Assembly: GCA_009668225.1 (NCBI GenBank)
Contig: WJYK01000021.1
Coordinates: 1 to 64,000 of the forward strand
Direction of reading: 5' to 3'
DNA: 64,000 bases
Source of the DNA: Enterobacteriaceae bacterium RIT693
GTDB lineage: Bacteria > Pseudomonadota > Gammaproteobacteria > Enterobacterales > Enterobacteriaceae
This document shows positions 17,943-30,198 of this stretch, piece after piece. Within the stretch, counting starts at the first letter, position 1. Each line of letters begins with the position of its first letter. The position numbers and the translations under genes were made by a program. The notes under the pieces were generated by a model. That model was given only the letters and a program-made list of their open reading frames with translations. It searched no databases and had not been told where the DNA came from.

Positions 17943-18019
17943 GTTGCTGACAAAGAGGGATAAAGCGTGGTTTTTCCCTCTTTGTTGTTATCAGCCGAAA
18001 ATCAATGAATTGATTTTCC
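17943..18019 (+). repeat. 77-bp dispersed repeat, copy 1
   Basis: Matches 33384-33460 on the other strand at 69 of 77 positions, with weaker similarity continuing to about 18030. It contains two palindromes: one built on AAAGAGGGA/TCCCTCTTT around GTGG, the second on AAAATCAAT/ATTGATTTT. It lies between the 3' ends of ygiD and ygiC, just after a terminator. It is not ERIC or classical REP by sequence. Confidence 0.75.
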
Positions 18020-18078
18020 TTGTTTACTTGTTGGTGCTATCTGGCACTTTTCCTCTTTTGTGAGGCTTTTCTACTGCT

Positions 18079-19239
18079 TTATTCAACAAAGATATGCGGG
18101 TAAAAGCGTGAAAGATCCTGAGTGATAAGCTCGCGATCTTCACGAATGCCAATCCCGGCTGGTTGATCGTTGATAAGCCAGCTACCAATCAGCGTATAGC
18201 TGTCGCCGAATTTGGGTAGCTGATAGAACTGCTGGACGATCAGGCCTTCTTCGCCGTATGGCCCGTCAACGCGCGCGATCTCCTGACCATTTTCGATGAT
18301 CTTCACGTTTGCGCCTTCGCGGGAGAAGATGGGCTTCACGACGTATTTTTCCATCGGCGGGAAGTTGTCTTCGGCGAAATAAGCCGGCAGCAGGTTAGGG
18401 TGATCCGGGAACATTTCCCACAGCATTGGCAGCAGTGCCTTGTTGGAGATAATGCTTTTCCAGGCCGGTTCGAGCCAGCGTACGCCTGCATCTTCCAGCT
18501 TGGTGGAGAACATCTCGCGCAGCATGTGCTCCCACGGGTAGAGCTTGAAAAGGTTACTGATAACCTGATCCTGCAGATCGGTAAACTGCCCTTTCTCTCC
18601 AAGACCAATTTCCTCAATAAAGAGGAACTCGCTGGCGACGTCAGATTCAGCCGCGCAATCCTGCAGGTACTGAACCGTACCGCGATCTTCTACCGTGTCC
18701 TGGCAGCAGGCAAAGTGCAGCAGATTAAAGCCATGCTGCTGTTTAAGCTCGGCGAAGCGTTCAATCAGCTTCTCCTGCAGGCTGTTGAACTGATCGGCCC
18801 CTTCGGGCAGCTTGCCTGCGGCTATTTGATCTTCAAGCCAGATCCACTGGAAGAACGCCGCTTCATACAGTGAAGTTGGGGTGTCCGCGTTGTTTTCCAG
18901 CAGCTTAGGTTCACCGATGCCGTCCCACGCCAGATCCAGGCGCGAATAAAGGGACGGCTGCTGGCTGCGCCACGACTGACGCACGAACTCCCAGGTGTGT
19001 TTCGGAATGCGGAAGCGGGCCATTAGCTCGTCGCTGGCAACCACTTTTTCCACGACCTGAAGACACATCTGGTGCAGTTCGGCGGTCACCTCTTCCAGAC
19101 GTTCAACCTGAGTAAGCGTTAGCTTGTAGTAAGCGTCTTCGCACCAGTAGGGTTCGCCGTACATGGTGTGGAAGTTAAAGCCGTACTCGTTCGCTTTTTC
19201 ACGCCAGTCCGGGCGTTCGACAATAGAGACTCTTTCCAT
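18079..19239 (-). CDS. ygiC: ATP-grasp protein YgiC (glutathionylspermidine synthase family)
   Basis: Homologue of the synthetase half of glutathionylspermidine synthase. In E. coli YgiC does not make that compound and its ligase substrate is unknown. The 386 residues include [36 protein letters not shown] (ATP and Mg2+ binding) and the C-terminal [18 protein letters not shown]. Its start is 5 bp after the ygiB stop, so ygiBC are one unit behind tolC, as in E. coli. Confidence 0.92.
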   Translation of the reverse strand: MERVSIVERPDWREKANEYGFNFHTMYGEPYWCEDAYYKLTLTQVERLEEVTAELHQMCLQVVEKVVASDELMARFRIPKHTWEFVRQSWRSQQPSLYSRLDLAWDGIGEPKLLENNADTPTSLYEAAFFQWIWLEDQIAAGKLPEGADQFNSLQEKLIERFAELKQQHGFNLLHFACCQDTVEDRGTVQYLQDCAAESDVASEFLFIEEIGLGEKGQFTDLQDQVISNLFKLYPWEHMLREMFSTKLEDAGVRWLEPAWKSIISNKALLPMLWEMFPDHPNLLPAYFAEDNFPPMEKYVVKPIFSREGANVKIIENGQEIARVDGPYGEEGLIVQQFYQLPKFGDSYTLIGSWLINDQPAGIGIREDRELITQDLSRFYPHIFVE

Positions 19240-19244
19240 GTTTA

Positions 19245-19919
19245 TCAGCCACCCATCGAACGGCCGGTGCCGGAGGCGCTACTGCGCTGCATGGTGGACT
19301 GTTTAGCAACTGACTCGCCAAAGCCGCCGCGAGTCACGGTGGAGGTGGTGGCGGGTTTTGGTGCCATAGCGCTCTTCGGCACGCTGGTGGTGCGGCCCGG
19401 GGTTGCTGCGCCGTAGCTCTTACCGCTGGCGTCAGCGTATTTGCCGTAGGCCGGGCTCGCCGGGTTTTTCGAGGTGAACAGCGGCTGTTGAGCAAAGCCC
19501 GCGCCGCCGCCCATCAGGCGACCCATCATGTAGCCCGCCATCAGCGGCATCCAGAAGCTGCCGCTTTGTTGCGGCTGGGCCTGAGCCTGGCTTTCACCCG
19601 CAAGGCTTGCCTGAGCAGGCGCCTGCTGGCACTGGCCTTCACCAAACTCGGCCACACAGGCTTCACGTGAGGCGTACTTCGGCGCGGTGCGCTCGGCTTC
19701 TTTCAGCGCGTTGTTATAGGCGGTGGTACATTCTGCACTCTTGCTCGGGTTTGCCTGCGAGCAGTCGTCCGCGTTTTGATACATGGAGACGGTTTCGTCG
19801 TTTTGTTCACAGCCAGCCAGCATAAAGACGGCGGTGACGGCCAACGCCACCGGCGTGAGATGGCGTGCGTTCCAGCTTTTGCGGAACGAGGAATGATTTA
19901 TATTTTTTGTCCGTTTCAT
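19245..19919 (-). CDS. ygiB: DUF1190 lipoprotein-like protein YgiB
   Basis: Conserved 224-residue protein of unknown function, made with TolC and YgiC. A basic N-terminus is followed by a hydrophobic stretch and a possible lipobox (FMLAGC, Cys near residue 37), then DECs such as [11 protein letters not shown] and [14 protein letters not shown], a glycine-rich [14 protein letters not shown] and a low-complexity C-terminus ending GTGRSMGG. The start at 19919 is set by homology to E. coli YgiB and AGGAC upstream; the open frame continues upstream into the tolC-ygiB gap without support. Confidence 0.9.
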   Translation of the reverse strand: MKRTKNINHSSFRKSWNARHLTPVALAVTAVFMLAGCEQNDETVSMYQNADDCSQANPSKSAECTTAYNNALKEAERTAPKYASREACVAEFGEGQCQQAPAQASLAGESQAQAQPQQSGSFWMPLMAGYMMGRLMGGGAGFAQQPLFTSKNPASPAYGKYADASGKSYGAATPGRTTSVPKSAMAPKPATTSTVTRGGFGESVAKQSTMQRSSASGTGRSMGG

Positions 19920-20088
19920 TGACTTAGTCCTGAGCCCAGTAGGTTTGGTGCTAAGGATAGGGGATGAATGGTCGAAATTGAAGCGATGTCGGCCTGTTGG
20001 CAGGGAATCTTTACGTTGCCTTACGTTCAAACGTGAGGCCGAAAAAAAGGGGCGTGTATTCACGCCCCGGATATTGATGTTTTCGCGA

Positions 20089-21573
20089 TTAATTAGCGAA
20101 TGGGTTCGCTTTTTTACCGCTGGTGGCTGCTGCCGGAGTGGCATGGGCCGGTTTAGTGGATGCAGAGGCCGCCGTTGTGCTGTAACCGTCGGCGCGGGCA
20201 TCCTGATCTGGCGTTTCTGGCGCGACGCTGTCCGCTGCCGTAGAAACCGGCTTGCCGAGGGCACTGTTCAGAACCTGCAGATCCTGTTCGTTCAACGTAC
20301 CCAGCGCTGATTTGATATTCAGCTGGTTAATCAGGTAGTTATAACGAGCGCTTGAAAGTTGTTGCTTCGCGTTATACAGCGTGGTGGTGGCATCCAGGAC
20401 GTCAACGATGGTACGAGTCCCTACGGAGTAACCGGCTTCCATCGCATCCAATGAGCTTTGCGCAGATACAACGGCCTGTTTGTAGGCGTTGATGGTGCTG
20501 ATGGAGGCATTCACGTTGTTAAAGGAAGAACGTACGGTCTGTACTACGCTGCGGTGTGCGCTTTCCAATTGCTCGCTGGCACCCACGAAGTTGTACTGCG
20601 CCTGTTTAACCTGAGAGTTCACCTGGCCGCCCTGGTACAGCGGCAGGGAGAAGCTCAGGCCAATCTGGTTTTGCCCTTTATAGCTGTTGTCATACTGCGA
20701 ACTGCTGGCGGTTTTAGACCCGTTATAGCTGGTGTTAGATACGCCGCTGGACGCGTTCAGGCTCAGGGTTGGCAGGTGCCCGTCTTCAGCCAGACGAATC
20801 TGTTCGCGGGCCAGATCCTGGCTCAGGCGCGCCTGCAGCAGGCTGAGGTTACGCTTCTCGGCTTCTTTCAGCAGGCTATTTACCGCGTCTGGTTTGGTGG
20901 TTTTGAAGCCGTCAACGTTCAAAGAAGCCAGATTCAGGTAGTCATTACCGGTGACCTGACGCAGAGATTCTACTGCGTTATCCAGGTTATTACGTGCGGT
21001 CACTTCGTTTGCCAGTACGGTATCGTACTGCGCGCGGGCGTTCTGTACGTCTGTAATGGCAACCAGGCCTACGTTAAAACGCTGAGTGGTCTGATCTAAC
21101 TGACGATAAATTGCCTGTTTCTGCGCTTCGGTGTAGGAGAGAGCGTCAATTGCGCTCAGTACTTTAAAATAGGCCGTCGCGGTATTCAGGATCAGGGCTT
21201 GCTGGTCGGTCTGGAAGCTGACGTCCTGGATGCCTGCGGTTTTTTCCTGCAGGCTCAGCGCACGCCATTTAGACATATCGAAAATAGTTTGTGTCAGCTG
21301 CAGGGTAGCGCTGGTGGCGTTGGAATTAACACCATTCTGATCGCGGAAACCGCTGCCGTAGGTGTAATCTGCACCCAGGCCCAGCTGCGGAAGTAACGGG
21401 CTGCGTGTTTCGTTAATTTTTTCGAATGCGGCGTCGCGATCGGCGGCGGATTTACGCAGGTCCGGGTTACTGGTGCGGGCCTGTTGGTAAACCTGCAGCA
21501 GGTTTTCTGCCTGGCTCATGGCGCTGAAACCTGCCAGGCTCAGACCGATAAGAATGGGGAGCAGTTTCTTCAT
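20089..21573 (-). CDS. tolC: Outer membrane channel TolC
   Basis: Trimeric outer-membrane and periplasmic channel used by AcrAB-type efflux pumps and type I secretion. The 494 residues begin with a signal peptide ([22 protein letters not shown], then [10 protein letters not shown]) and carry the two internally repeated halves of OEP proteins, including [31 protein letters not shown] and [19 protein letters not shown]. The end differs from E. coli ([10 protein letters not shown]). Start 21573 fits CAAGG seven bases upstream; the ATG at 21579 is too close to it. A marbox-like site lies about 95-110 bp upstream. ygiB follows after 169 bp. Confidence 0.97.
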   Translation of the reverse strand: MKKLLPILIGLSLAGFSAMSQAENLLQVYQQARTSNPDLRKSAADRDAAFEKINETRSPLLPQLGLGADYTYGSGFRDQNGVNSNATSATLQLTQTIFDMSKWRALSLQEKTAGIQDVSFQTDQQALILNTATAYFKVLSAIDALSYTEAQKQAIYRQLDQTTQRFNVGLVAITDVQNARAQYDTVLANEVTARNNLDNAVESLRQVTGNDYLNLASLNVDGFKTTKPDAVNSLLKEAEKRNLSLLQARLSQDLAREQIRLAEDGHLPTLSLNASSGVSNTSYNGSKTASSSQYDNSYKGQNQIGLSFSLPLYQGGQVNSQVKQAQYNFVGASEQLESAHRSVVQTVRSSFNNVNASISTINAYKQAVVSAQSSLDAMEAGYSVGTRTIVDVLDATTTLYNAKQQLSSARYNYLINQLNIKSALGTLNEQDLQVLNSALGKPVSTAADSVAPETPDQDARADGYSTTAASASTKPAHATPAAATSGKKANPFAN

Positions 21574-21665
21574 TTGCATTCCTTGTTGTGAAGCAGAATT
21601 ATTTTGTTTAACGCCGACAGGAGTCAAAAATGATCGCCAATTCTACAGATTCCGCCAGCTGGGCA

Positions 21666-21684
21666 GGTTGGCGTAAAGTGCCAT
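21666..21684 (-). promoter_or_regulatory. Marbox-like site upstream of tolC
   Basis: On the minus strand ATGGCACTTTACGCCAACC fits the MarA/SoxS/Rob consensus AYnGCACnnWnnRYYAAAY with one mismatch. E. coli tolC is known to be activated by these regulators from its upstream region. Position and orientation fit tolC control; an effect on the divergent nudF is possible. Confidence 0.6.
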
Positions 21685-21785
21685 CTACCTTAATTTTCAC
21701 CAATCTACCACATCAAAATTGAAAGGGCAGTTGTACGGGGTTGAAATCGCCCAGCCAGCGCCCATTTGCCATCAGGACATCATCT

Positions 21786-22418
21786 ATGAACAAGTCAGTA
21801 AAGCAAGTGGCTACTTTCGCCAAAAAGGATGTAGAAATTATTGCACGTGAAACGCTTTATCGCGGCTTTTTTTCACTCGATCTGTATCGCTTTCGGCATC
21901 GATTGTTTAACGGTGAAATGAGCGGTGAAGTGAGGCGAGAAATTTTTGAGCGCGGTCACGCGGCGGTGCTGCTACCCTATGACCCTGTGCGCGATGAAGT
22001 AGTGTTGGTTGAACAAATTCGCATCGCCGCCTGGGACACCAGTGAAACCCCATGGCTGCTGGAAATGGTCGCTGGCATGATTGAAGAAGGCGAGAGCGTG
22101 GAAGATGTTGCGCGCCGCGAAGCAGTAGAAGAAGCCGGTCTGGTTGTGGGGCGCACCAAACCCGTACTGAGCTATTTAGCCAGCCCCGGGGGCACCAGCG
22201 AAAGACTGTCTATCTTAGTCGGCGAAGTGGATGCCGCCCAGGCCAAAGGTATTCATGGTCTGGAGGAAGAAAACGAAGATATTCGTGTTCATGTGGTAAG
22301 CCGGGAGCACGCTTACCAGTGTGTAGAAGAGGGGAGCATCGACAACGCAGCGTCGGTCATCGCTTTGCAATGGCTGCAGCTGCATTATGAGCAATTGAGA
22401 AAAGAGTGGAATCACTAA
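21786..22418 (+). CDS. nudF: ADP-ribose pyrophosphatase NudF
   Basis: Nudix hydrolase that splits ADP-ribose into AMP and ribose 5-phosphate. The 210 residues contain the Nudix box from [20 protein letters not shown] on, and the family's [20 protein letters not shown]. The start at 21786 follows AGGAC and matches the short N-terminus of the E. coli protein; an in-frame start at 21741 would add 15 unsupported residues. It is the first gene of nudF-yqiB-cpdA-yqiA-parE and divergent from tolC. Confidence 0.95.
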   Translation: MNKSVKQVATFAKKDVEIIARETLYRGFFSLDLYRFRHRLFNGEMSGEVRREIFERGHAAVLLPYDPVRDEVVLVEQIRIAAWDTSETPWLLEMVAGMIEEGESVEDVARREAVEEAGLVVGRTKPVLSYLASPGGTSERLSILVGEVDAAQAKGIHGLEEENEDIRVHVVSREHAYQCVEEGSIDNAASVIALQWLQLHYEQLRKEWNH

Positions 22419-22420
22419 CT

Positions 22421-22846
22421 ATGAAGCGCTATACCCCTGACTTTCCTGAAATGATGCGTTTGTGCGAAACCAATTTCGCACAGTTGCGCCGCCTGTTGCC
22501 GCAGAATGATGCCGCGGGTGAAACGGTAACGTATCAGGTTAATAGCGCCAGATATCGGTTAACCATTTCAGAATCAACCCGTTATACAACGCTGGTGGAA
22601 ATTGAACAAACGCATCCTACGGTGAGCTACTGGAGCCTGCCGTCGATGTCGGTCAGGTTGTATCATGATGCGATGGTAGCGGAAGTGTGTTCAAGTCAGC
22701 AGATCTTTCGCTTCAAAGCGCGTTATGATTATCCGAATAAAAAGTTGCATCAACGCGACGAAAAGCATCAAATTAACCAGTTTCTTGCTGATTGGCTGCG
22801 CTACTGCTTAGCGCATGGAGCAATGGCGATTCCGGTTTATACCTAG
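22421..22846 (+). CDS. yqiB: DUF1249 protein YqiB
   Basis: Conserved cytoplasmic protein of 141 residues and unknown function, nearly identical in its second half to E. coli YqiB ([19 protein letters not shown] and [18 protein letters not shown]). It starts 2 bp after the nudF stop, so it is probably translationally coupled. It shares its promoter with nudF. Confidence 0.93.
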   Translation: MKRYTPDFPEMMRLCETNFAQLRRLLPQNDAAGETVTYQVNSARYRLTISESTRYTTLVEIEQTHPTVSYWSLPSMSVRLYHDAMVAEVCSSQQIFRFKARYDYPNKKLHQRDEKHQINQFLADWLRYCLAHGAMAIPVYT

Positions 22847-22903
22847 TTTTTTGGGGACCAGGACGGCTAACGGCACAACGCCCTGAATAATGGATGGTAT
22901 TGA

Positions 22904-22960
22904 TACCCTAAATAATCCGAGCTGCAGCCAAAATATCGGCAGCTTAAGTGTGGTGGGTAG
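22904..22960 (+). repeat. Internally deleted ERIC-like element
   Basis: The left end ATACCCTAAATAATCCGAGC with TGCAG following, and the right end CAGCTTAAGTGTGGTGGGTA, match the two termini of ERIC elements, but only about 12 bases remain between them, so the central ERIC core is gone. It lies in the 143-bp gap between yqiB and cpdA, inside the nudF-parE gene string, and could form a hairpin in that RNA. Confidence 0.6.
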
Positions 22961-22989
22961 TAAGTGTGCGTGAAACCTAAGGACACCAT

Positions 22990-23817
22990 TTGGAAAGCCT
23001 GTTAACCCTTCCTGTGGCCGATGGGGGCCGAATCAGGATATTGCAAATAACCGATACCCATCTGTTCGCTGGAAAGAACGAAACGCTGCTCGGTATTAAT
23101 ACCTGGAAGAGCTATCAGGCGGTGCTGGCCGCCATCCTCGCCGAACAGCGTACCTGCGATTTACTGGTTGCAACCGGTGATTTGGCTCAGGACCACAGCG
23201 TGGAGGCTTATCAGCACTTTGCTGAAGGCATCTCCGGATTTTCTGCACCTTGCGTTTGGCTACCAGGTAACCATGATTTTCAACCGGCGATGTTTGGCGC
23301 ACTTCAGGAAGCCGGTATCTCGCCAGCAAAGCGAGTCTATATCGGTGAACATTGGCAGGTCCTGCTGCTCGACAGCCAGGTCTTTGGCGTTCCTCACGGT
23401 GAGCTGAGCGATTATCAGCTGGAATGGCTCGAGCGCCAGCTTGCCGCTGCGCCTGAGCGCCATACGCTACTTCTGTTGCACCATCATCCACTTCCTGCTG
23501 GCTGTAGCTGGCTCGATCAGCACAGCCTGCGTAATGCCGCCGCGCTGGATGCAGTTCTTCGGCCCTGGCCGAAGGTAAAAACCCTGCTTTGCGGGCACAT
23601 TCATCAGGAACTGGACCTCGACTGGAACGGTCGCAGAATGCTGGCGACGCCTTCGACATGCGTGCAGTTCAAACCGCATTGCGCTAATTTCACACTCGAT
23701 ACTATCGAGCCAGGCTGGCGCTGGCTGGACCTTTACCCTGACGGGAGCCTGACGACCGAAGTTTGCCGGCTGCAAAGCGGTAAATTTAGTCCAGATACGG
23801 CTTCTGAGGGGTATTAA
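22990..23817 (+). CDS. cpdA: 3',5'-cyclic AMP phosphodiesterase CpdA
   Basis: Class III metallophosphodiesterase that hydrolyses cAMP to AMP. The 275 residues show all metal-site motifs: [24 protein letters not shown] and GHIHQE. The start is TTG at 22990, behind AAGGACACCA, as in E. coli cpdA. A rare start codon fits low-level expression. The stop overlaps the yqiA start (TAATG). A truncated ERIC element lies just upstream. Confidence 0.95.
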   Translation: MESLLTLPVADGGRIRILQITDTHLFAGKNETLLGINTWKSYQAVLAAILAEQRTCDLLVATGDLAQDHSVEAYQHFAEGISGFSAPCVWLPGNHDFQPAMFGALQEAGISPAKRVYIGEHWQVLLLDSQVFGVPHGELSDYQLEWLERQLAAAPERHTLLLLHHHPLPAGCSWLDQHSLRNAAALDAVLRPWPKVKTLLCGHIHQELDLDWNGRRMLATPSTCVQFKPHCANFTLDTIEPGWRWLDLYPDGSLTTEVCRLQSGKFSPDTASEGY

Positions 23818-24392
23818 TGCCGGCGTTACTTTATTTGCACGGGTTTAACAGCTCCCCAGCCTCCGCTAAGGCAACCTGCTTTCAGGCATGGCTTGCACAG
23901 CATCATCCGCAAATTGAGATGATCATTCCTCAGTTGCCCCCTTATCCGGCCGACGCTACTGAATTACTGGAATCGCTGGTTATGGCACGTGGCGGTGAGC
24001 CGCTCGGCATTGTGGGTTCTTCGCTGGGGGGGTATTACGCGACCTGGCTTTCGCAGTGCTTCACGCTGCCCGCGGTGGTGGTCAACCCAGCCGTGCGCCC
24101 CTTTGAGCTACTGGTTGATTATCTCGGCAAGAATGAGAACCCCTACACCGGGCAGCAATATGTGCTAGAGTCACGCCATATTTACGATCTGAAAGTCATG
24201 CAGATTGACCCGCTGGAGTCACCAGACCTGATTTGGTTACTGCAACAGACGGGCGATGAGGTGCTTGATTACCGCCAGGCCGTAGCCTACTACGCGCTCT
24301 GCCGCCAGACGGTGGTTCCCGGTGGCAATCACGCCTTTATGGGCTTCGAAGATTATTTCACACAGATTGTCGACTTCCTCGGCTTGCGCTGA
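23817..24392 (+). CDS. yqiA: Esterase YqiA
   Basis: Alpha/beta-hydrolase of 191 residues with acyl-CoA/short-chain esterase activity in E. coli. Seen: [10 protein letters not shown] (oxyanion region), the nucleophile elbow [11 protein letters not shown], an acidic residue in [10 protein letters not shown] and the catalytic His in [11 protein letters not shown]. The ATG overlaps the cpdA stop by one base, indicating coupled translation. parE follows after 45 bp. Confidence 0.92.
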   Translation: MPALLYLHGFNSSPASAKATCFQAWLAQHHPQIEMIIPQLPPYPADATELLESLVMARGGEPLGIVGSSLGGYYATWLSQCFTLPAVVVNPAVRPFELLVDYLGKNENPYTGQQYVLESRHIYDLKVMQIDPLESPDLIWLLQQTGDEVLDYRQAVAYYALCRQTVVPGGNHAFMGFEDYFTQIVDFLGLR

Positions 24393-24434
24393 GGCCTGAC
24401 GGCCGATTTCCTGTTTTGCTATCTGAATGAATAA

Positions 24435-26330
<1,896 letters not shown>

Positions 26331-26349
26331 TTACCTTTGCCCCAAACGT

Positions 26350-26379
26350 AAAAGGGATGGCTAAGGCCATCCCTTTTTT
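26350..26379. terminator. Intrinsic terminator between parE and ygiN
   Basis: AAAAGGGATGGC (26350-26361), 4-nt loop, GCCATCCCTTTT (26366-26377) with a T run to 26379. The 5' A run also serves the convergent ygiN. Confidence 0.92.
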
Positions 26380-26395
26380 CATGCCAGGAAGTCTG

Positions 26396-26713
26396 TTACT
26401 TCACGGCTTCTTCAAGAATGCGGATATGAACTTCCAGCACATCTTCTTTCACGCGAGCGCCGTGCTCTTTCATGTGCGTCGTCTGGAGGTGGGCTTCCAG
26501 GTGCGCAACGCTTTCCCATTTTTCCAGCATGAAAATGGAATCCGGAGCGGTGGTCTGGAACGCGACCTGCGCGTTGTGATCCACCAGCGGCGCGTAGCCG
26601 TGGCAACCTTCTTCCTGCAATACGGTTGGAATAATCTTCTCAAACGCAGCAATCACTGCCTGGCGATGGTGTGAACCAGGACGAGTGCGAATTTCTGCAA
26701 TCACTGTCAGCAT
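26396..26713 (-). CDS. ygiN: Quinol monooxygenase YgiN
   Basis: Small dimeric ABM-fold enzyme of 105 residues that oxidises quinols in E. coli and is thought to form a redox cycle with MdaB. The sequence MLTVIAEIRTRPGSHH, EEGCHGYAPLVD and WESVAHLEAHLQT is typical. AAGGAG precedes the ATG at 26713. The mdaB stop lies 30 bp upstream in the same direction, so mdaB-ygiN are an operon. Confidence 0.92.
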   Translation of the reverse strand: MLTVIAEIRTRPGSHHRQAVIAAFEKIIPTVLQEEGCHGYAPLVDHNAQVAFQTTAPDSIFMLEKWESVAHLEAHLQTTHMKEHGARVKEDVLEVHIRILEEAVK

Positions 26714-26743
26714 GACTAACTCCTTATGTTGTCCGGCCAACAG

Positions 26744-27325
26744 TTAAGCAAAAATCTCTGTCAGATGCTTGCGATATTCTGCGACATAATGTGGCACGTT
26801 GGGTTCTTTAATTACATCGTTAGCAATAAAGGTCGGCAGCCCTTCCATACCCAGGAACTGGTTAGCTTTGTGGAACGGCAGATAAACGCCATCTACGCCA
26901 ACCCCATGGAAGAACTGCTCTTTGTCGGTGAAGGCTTCTAAAGGTGCGTTCCATGTCAGGGAGAGCATGTAGGTTTTACCCTGAATCAAGCCGCCGGAGC
27001 CATACTTTTTAGCGGCATCTGAACGGGTACGACCGTCACTTGCGTACAGGGAACCGTGGCCTTCGGTGAACACATCGTCGATGTATTTTTTGACCGTCCA
27101 CGGGGCGCCCATCCACCAGCCCGGCATTTGCCAAATGATGGTGTCTGCCCAGAGAAACTTCTCAACTTCCGCTTTGACGTCGTATTCGCTGTCCGCACGG
27201 GTGACCTGAACATCATGCCCGAGGTCGCGCAAATAGCTCTCCGCGACTTCAGTCAGGGTGTCATTAAGCTGGCCGTTGGAGTGACCGAATTTTTTACCGC
27301 CGTTGATAATCAGGATATTGCTCAT
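26744..27325 (-). CDS. mdaB: NADPH:quinone oxidoreductase MdaB
   Basis: Flavodoxin-fold FAD enzyme of 193 residues that reduces quinones by two electrons with NADPH. Seen: the N-terminal NILIINGGKKFGHSNGQLN flavin-phosphate loop, QMPGWWMGAPWTVKKYID and LSLTWNAPLEAF. It precedes ygiN in one operon. The gene ygiZ, which separates qseC and mdaB in E. coli, is absent; only 116 bp lie between them. Confidence 0.94.
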   Translation of the reverse strand: MSNILIINGGKKFGHSNGQLNDTLTEVAESYLRDLGHDVQVTRADSEYDVKAEVEKFLWADTIIWQMPGWWMGAPWTVKKYIDDVFTEGHGSLYASDGRTRSDAAKKYGSGGLIQGKTYMLSLTWNAPLEAFTDKEQFFHGVGVDGVYLPFHKANQFLGMEGLPTFIANDVIKEPNVPHYVAEYRKHLTEIFA

Positions 27326-27441
27326 CGTTAGCCCTTAAATAATTACGTTTGCCAACCATTATAATGAGATCGGCATCACGAAAAAATGGCCAAAATGTGC
27401 AAAGACTTTTGCTGTAAAAGCAATAATCTGATGTGAACAGC

Positions 27442-28803
27442 TCACGACCAGCGGATGCAAACGCTGAAACCACCGCCCTCAGCATTACCGAAAGATGCCT
27501 GCATACCATGCAAGGCGGCAATCCGGCTCACTATGGATAACCCAAGGCCACTGCCGGTTTTTAGCTGCCCGGGAGGGCGGAAGAAACGCTCACCGAGTGA
27601 CGGCAGGTACTCAGGATTGACGCCTGGACCGTTATCGATAATCTCCAGCGCATGTTCGCGTAAAACGACCTGTACAATGCTGCCAGCGGGGCTATAGCGG
27701 ACGGCATTATCCAAAATGTTACGCAGCATCAGCCCAAGCAAGAGCGGCTGGCCACGGCGAATAACCGGCTGCTCCTGCATTTGCAGCCGAATGTCGACGC
27801 GCTCGCGTTGAGCGGCGTGCCAGGCTTCCATCACGCTTTCCTGAAGCAGCGCCTGCAGTGAGACTTCCTGCACATCATTGAGCCCGGCCAGGGAATCCAG
27901 GCGTGAAAGCGTCAGCAGCTGCTCAACAAGGCGAGAAGCGCGGTCAATACCCTGATGAAGGTGATCAAGGGCCTGTTCCCTGACCTGAGCGTCATTTTCT
28001 GCCAGTTGGGCTACCTCTGCCTGCACCTTCAGAGCCGCGAGTGGGCTGCGGAGTTCGTGTGCGGCATCGGATGTAAAGCGGCGTTCGCGCTGCATAAATG
28101 CGTCAGTGCGCTCAAACAGCTGGTTTAATGCTTCGACTAACGGCCTCACTTCAAGGGGCAGGGGTTGCGTCTCCAGGCTGCTGTTATCGCCGGGAGGACG
28201 ACGCTGTAGCTTCAACGCCAGCTTGCGCAGGGGGGCAAGTTCGGCACTGACCAGCCAAATCAATAACACCAGCATTAACGGCAGCGCGATTAGCCACGGG
28301 GTTAACTGCGCAGAAACAATGTCCAGCGCCATATCGTTTCTGTAGTCCCATTCCTGGCCGACAACAATTCGGAAACGGCCATCCGGCGTTGTCAGCCAGA
28401 CCAGCCGCCACACGTCGTCATCTTGCTCAAGTTGCCCATCAACAAACCCGTCTCTATGCCAGGAGTAAGTCAGCCCCTTACCGCTATCGCCATCATTGAG
28501 TACAAGCCTGCCGTCTGCGGTAAAAATGGCAAAGGCGAGCGTGTCATCATCAAGCTTACCGCGATGTTTTTTTAGCATGTTTTTACTGCGAGGAAGCTGT
28601 GATTCAGCGTTTGGCATGGTGTCAAAATCCAGCACGCTTAACCGCTTGGCAAACAGCAGCTGCTGTGTGTCAAAAAGCTTGTTGAGTGATTTACGCGCTT
28701 CGTACCACGCGGCGGTGCTGGCAAAGGCAGCAGCAGCAAGGGTAAGCACGATAAAGCCCACGGTCAGGCGTGTACGCAGGCTTTTGGTCAACGTCCTCAG
28801 CAT
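27442..28803 (-). CDS. qseC: Sensor histidine kinase QseC
   Basis: Inner-membrane kinase of the QseBC two-component system, reported to respond to host catecholamines and AI-3 in enteric bacteria. The 453 residues comprise TM1 (about 13-33), a periplasmic sensor loop, TM2 (about 165-187), HAMP, the H-box [17 protein letters not shown] with the phospho-acceptor histidine, N-box [11 protein letters not shown], and G-boxes DNGPGV and GSGLGLSIV. Its start overlaps the qseB end by 7 bp, so the two are translationally coupled. Confidence 0.94.
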   Translation of the reverse strand: MLRTLTKSLRTRLTVGFIVLTLAAAAFASTAAWYEARKSLNKLFDTQQLLFAKRLSVLDFDTMPNAESQLPRSKNMLKKHRGKLDDDTLAFAIFTADGRLVLNDGDSGKGLTYSWHRDGFVDGQLEQDDDVWRLVWLTTPDGRFRIVVGQEWDYRNDMALDIVSAQLTPWLIALPLMLVLLIWLVSAELAPLRKLALKLQRRPPGDNSSLETQPLPLEVRPLVEALNQLFERTDAFMQRERRFTSDAAHELRSPLAALKVQAEVAQLAENDAQVREQALDHLHQGIDRASRLVEQLLTLSRLDSLAGLNDVQEVSLQALLQESVMEAWHAAQRERVDIRLQMQEQPVIRRGQPLLLGLMLRNILDNAVRYSPAGSIVQVVLREHALEIIDNGPGVNPEYLPSLGERFFRPPGQLKTGSGLGLSIVSRIAALHGMQASFGNAEGGGFSVCIRWS

Positions 28804-29459
28804 GAATCACCTAACGTATAGCCGATACCATGTACGGTACGAATAAAGCCGCTGCCCAGTTTTTTACGCAGGTGATGGATGTGCACTTCAAGCGCATTGC
28901 GCGACACGTCATCGTCCCAGTTGTATATTTTTTCTTCAATTAATGTGCGGGGGAGCACGCGACCGGCGTTACGCATCAGCAGTTCCAGCAGGGCAAACTC
29001 CTTGGGTTTTAGCTGTAGAGGTTCGCCGCTGAGCGAAACGGTGAGGTTAGCCGGGGAGAGCACGACATTCCCATGGGTGAGTTCAGGCTGTGCGTGGCCG
29101 TGTGCGCGGCGTATGAGTACCTGCAGCCGGACGGCCACTTCGGTAAGCGCAAAAGGTTTGCAAAGATAGTCGTCCGCACCAAGCTGGAGCCCTTCAATGC
29201 GTTCGTCCAGCGAATCTCTGGCGGTTAATACCAATACAGGCTCACTATGACCCTTTTTACGCCATGTTCTCAGAATGTCCAGGCCATCCATGCCCGGCAG
29301 GCTTAAATCCAATACCACGGCATCATAAGGCGCCTGGCCGAGCGCGACGCTTCCTTGTTTTCCCTCGCTAAACCAGTCAACTGCAAACCCCATCTTGATC
29401 AGCCCGGCTTTAATACCGTCACCTATCAGCGGGTCATCCTCAATTAATAGTATGCGCAT
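28797..29459 (-). CDS. qseB: Response regulator QseB
   Basis: OmpR/PhoB-family regulator of 220 residues, partner of QseC. Receiver domain with the acidic pair ED(7-9), phospho-acceptor D51 in [12 protein letters not shown], Thr and Lys switch residues (LTARD, CKPFA), then a winged-helix DNA-binding domain ([35 protein letters not shown]). It is divergent from ygiW with about 190 bp between, where regulation by QseB itself is likely (inference). Confidence 0.95.
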   Translation of the reverse strand: MRILLIEDDPLIGDGIKAGLIKMGFAVDWFSEGKQGSVALGQAPYDAVVLDLSLPGMDGLDILRTWRKKGHSEPVLVLTARDSLDERIEGLQLGADDYLCKPFALTEVAVRLQVLIRRAHGHAQPELTHGNVVLSPANLTVSLSGEPLQLKPKEFALLELLMRNAGRVLPRTLIEEKIYNWDDDVSRNALEVHIHHLRKKLGSGFIRTVHGIGYTLGDSC

Positions 29460-29650
29460 GGCGAACTCCTTGTTGCTGCCGTTAAGGTGTGAAGTAAATA
29501 CCTGAACCCCTTACGTGTACAGCAGAAAAGCCCGTACCTCCGGCAAGGACCGAAAATTCGCAATAAAAAGAGCGTCGACAGCAGGGATTAAGATCCCGCT
29601 AAGATTTGGGCGCTTTAATAGGGGCTAAGAAACGAAAGGAGAATAACATT

Positions 29651-30052
29651 ATGAAAAAGACCGCAGCTTTGTTCGCTATTATTGCTTTAACTTCCGCCCC
29701 TCTTTTTGCCGCGCAAACGGGGGGTTTTGTTGACTCGAATGCGGCTGTACAAACTCAGTCGGTACAGCAGGGCGGCTTTGTTGGCCCAACGGGCAGTAAA
29801 ACCACGGTGAAGCAGGCAAAAACATTCTCCGATGACACCTGGGTAACGCTGACCGGCAAAATCGAACAGCGCATTGGTGGCGATGACTACATTTTCCGTG
29901 ACGCGACCGACAGCATCAATGTGGACATTGACCACAAGCGCTGGAACGGCCAAACGGTCACCCCGCAGGATACCGTCGAAATTCAGGGTAAAGTTGATAA
30001 AGACTGGAACTCGGTCGAAATCGACGTTAAGCAAATTAGCAAACTGAAGTAA
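29651..30052 (+). CDS. ygiW: Periplasmic OB-fold stress protein YgiW (VisP)
   Basis: BOF-family periplasmic protein of 133 residues. The signal peptide ends PLFA, and the OB-fold core runs from DDTWVTLTGKIEQRIGGDDY to NVDIDHKRWNG and VEIQGKVDKDWNSVEIDVKQI. In E. coli it is induced by peroxide and cadmium, and in Salmonella (VisP) it belongs to the QseBC regulon and influences O-antigen and virulence. AGGAG lies 9 bp before the ATG. Residues 25-45 hold two AQTGGFVDSN / QQGGFVGPTG-like repeats. Confidence 0.92.
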   Translation: MKKTAALFAIIALTSAPLFAAQTGGFVDSNAAVQTQSVQQGGFVGPTGSKTTVKQAKTFSDDTWVTLTGKIEQRIGGDDYIFRDATDSINVDIDHKRWNGQTVTPQDTVEIQGKVDKDWNSVEIDVKQISKLK

Positions 30053-30061
30053 TGTAGAAAT

Positions 30062-30086
30062 GCGGCTAGCCTTCCCGGGCAGCCGC
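30062..30086 (+). terminator. Hairpin after ygiW
   Basis: GCGGCT (30062-30067) and GCC pair with GGC and AGCCGC (30081-30086), with one bulged A. No T run follows, so it is a weak terminator or an RNA 3'-end stabiliser. Confidence 0.4.
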
Positions 30087-30198
30087 TGCGCATAAAGCTA
30101 TTCATCTCTATGACTCAATAGGCCAGATAAGGTACTATCGGCGGCAATTACGCCGATTGTGGCCACAATCGGCTCGTCAGTTTGAGGATGAATGAGCA

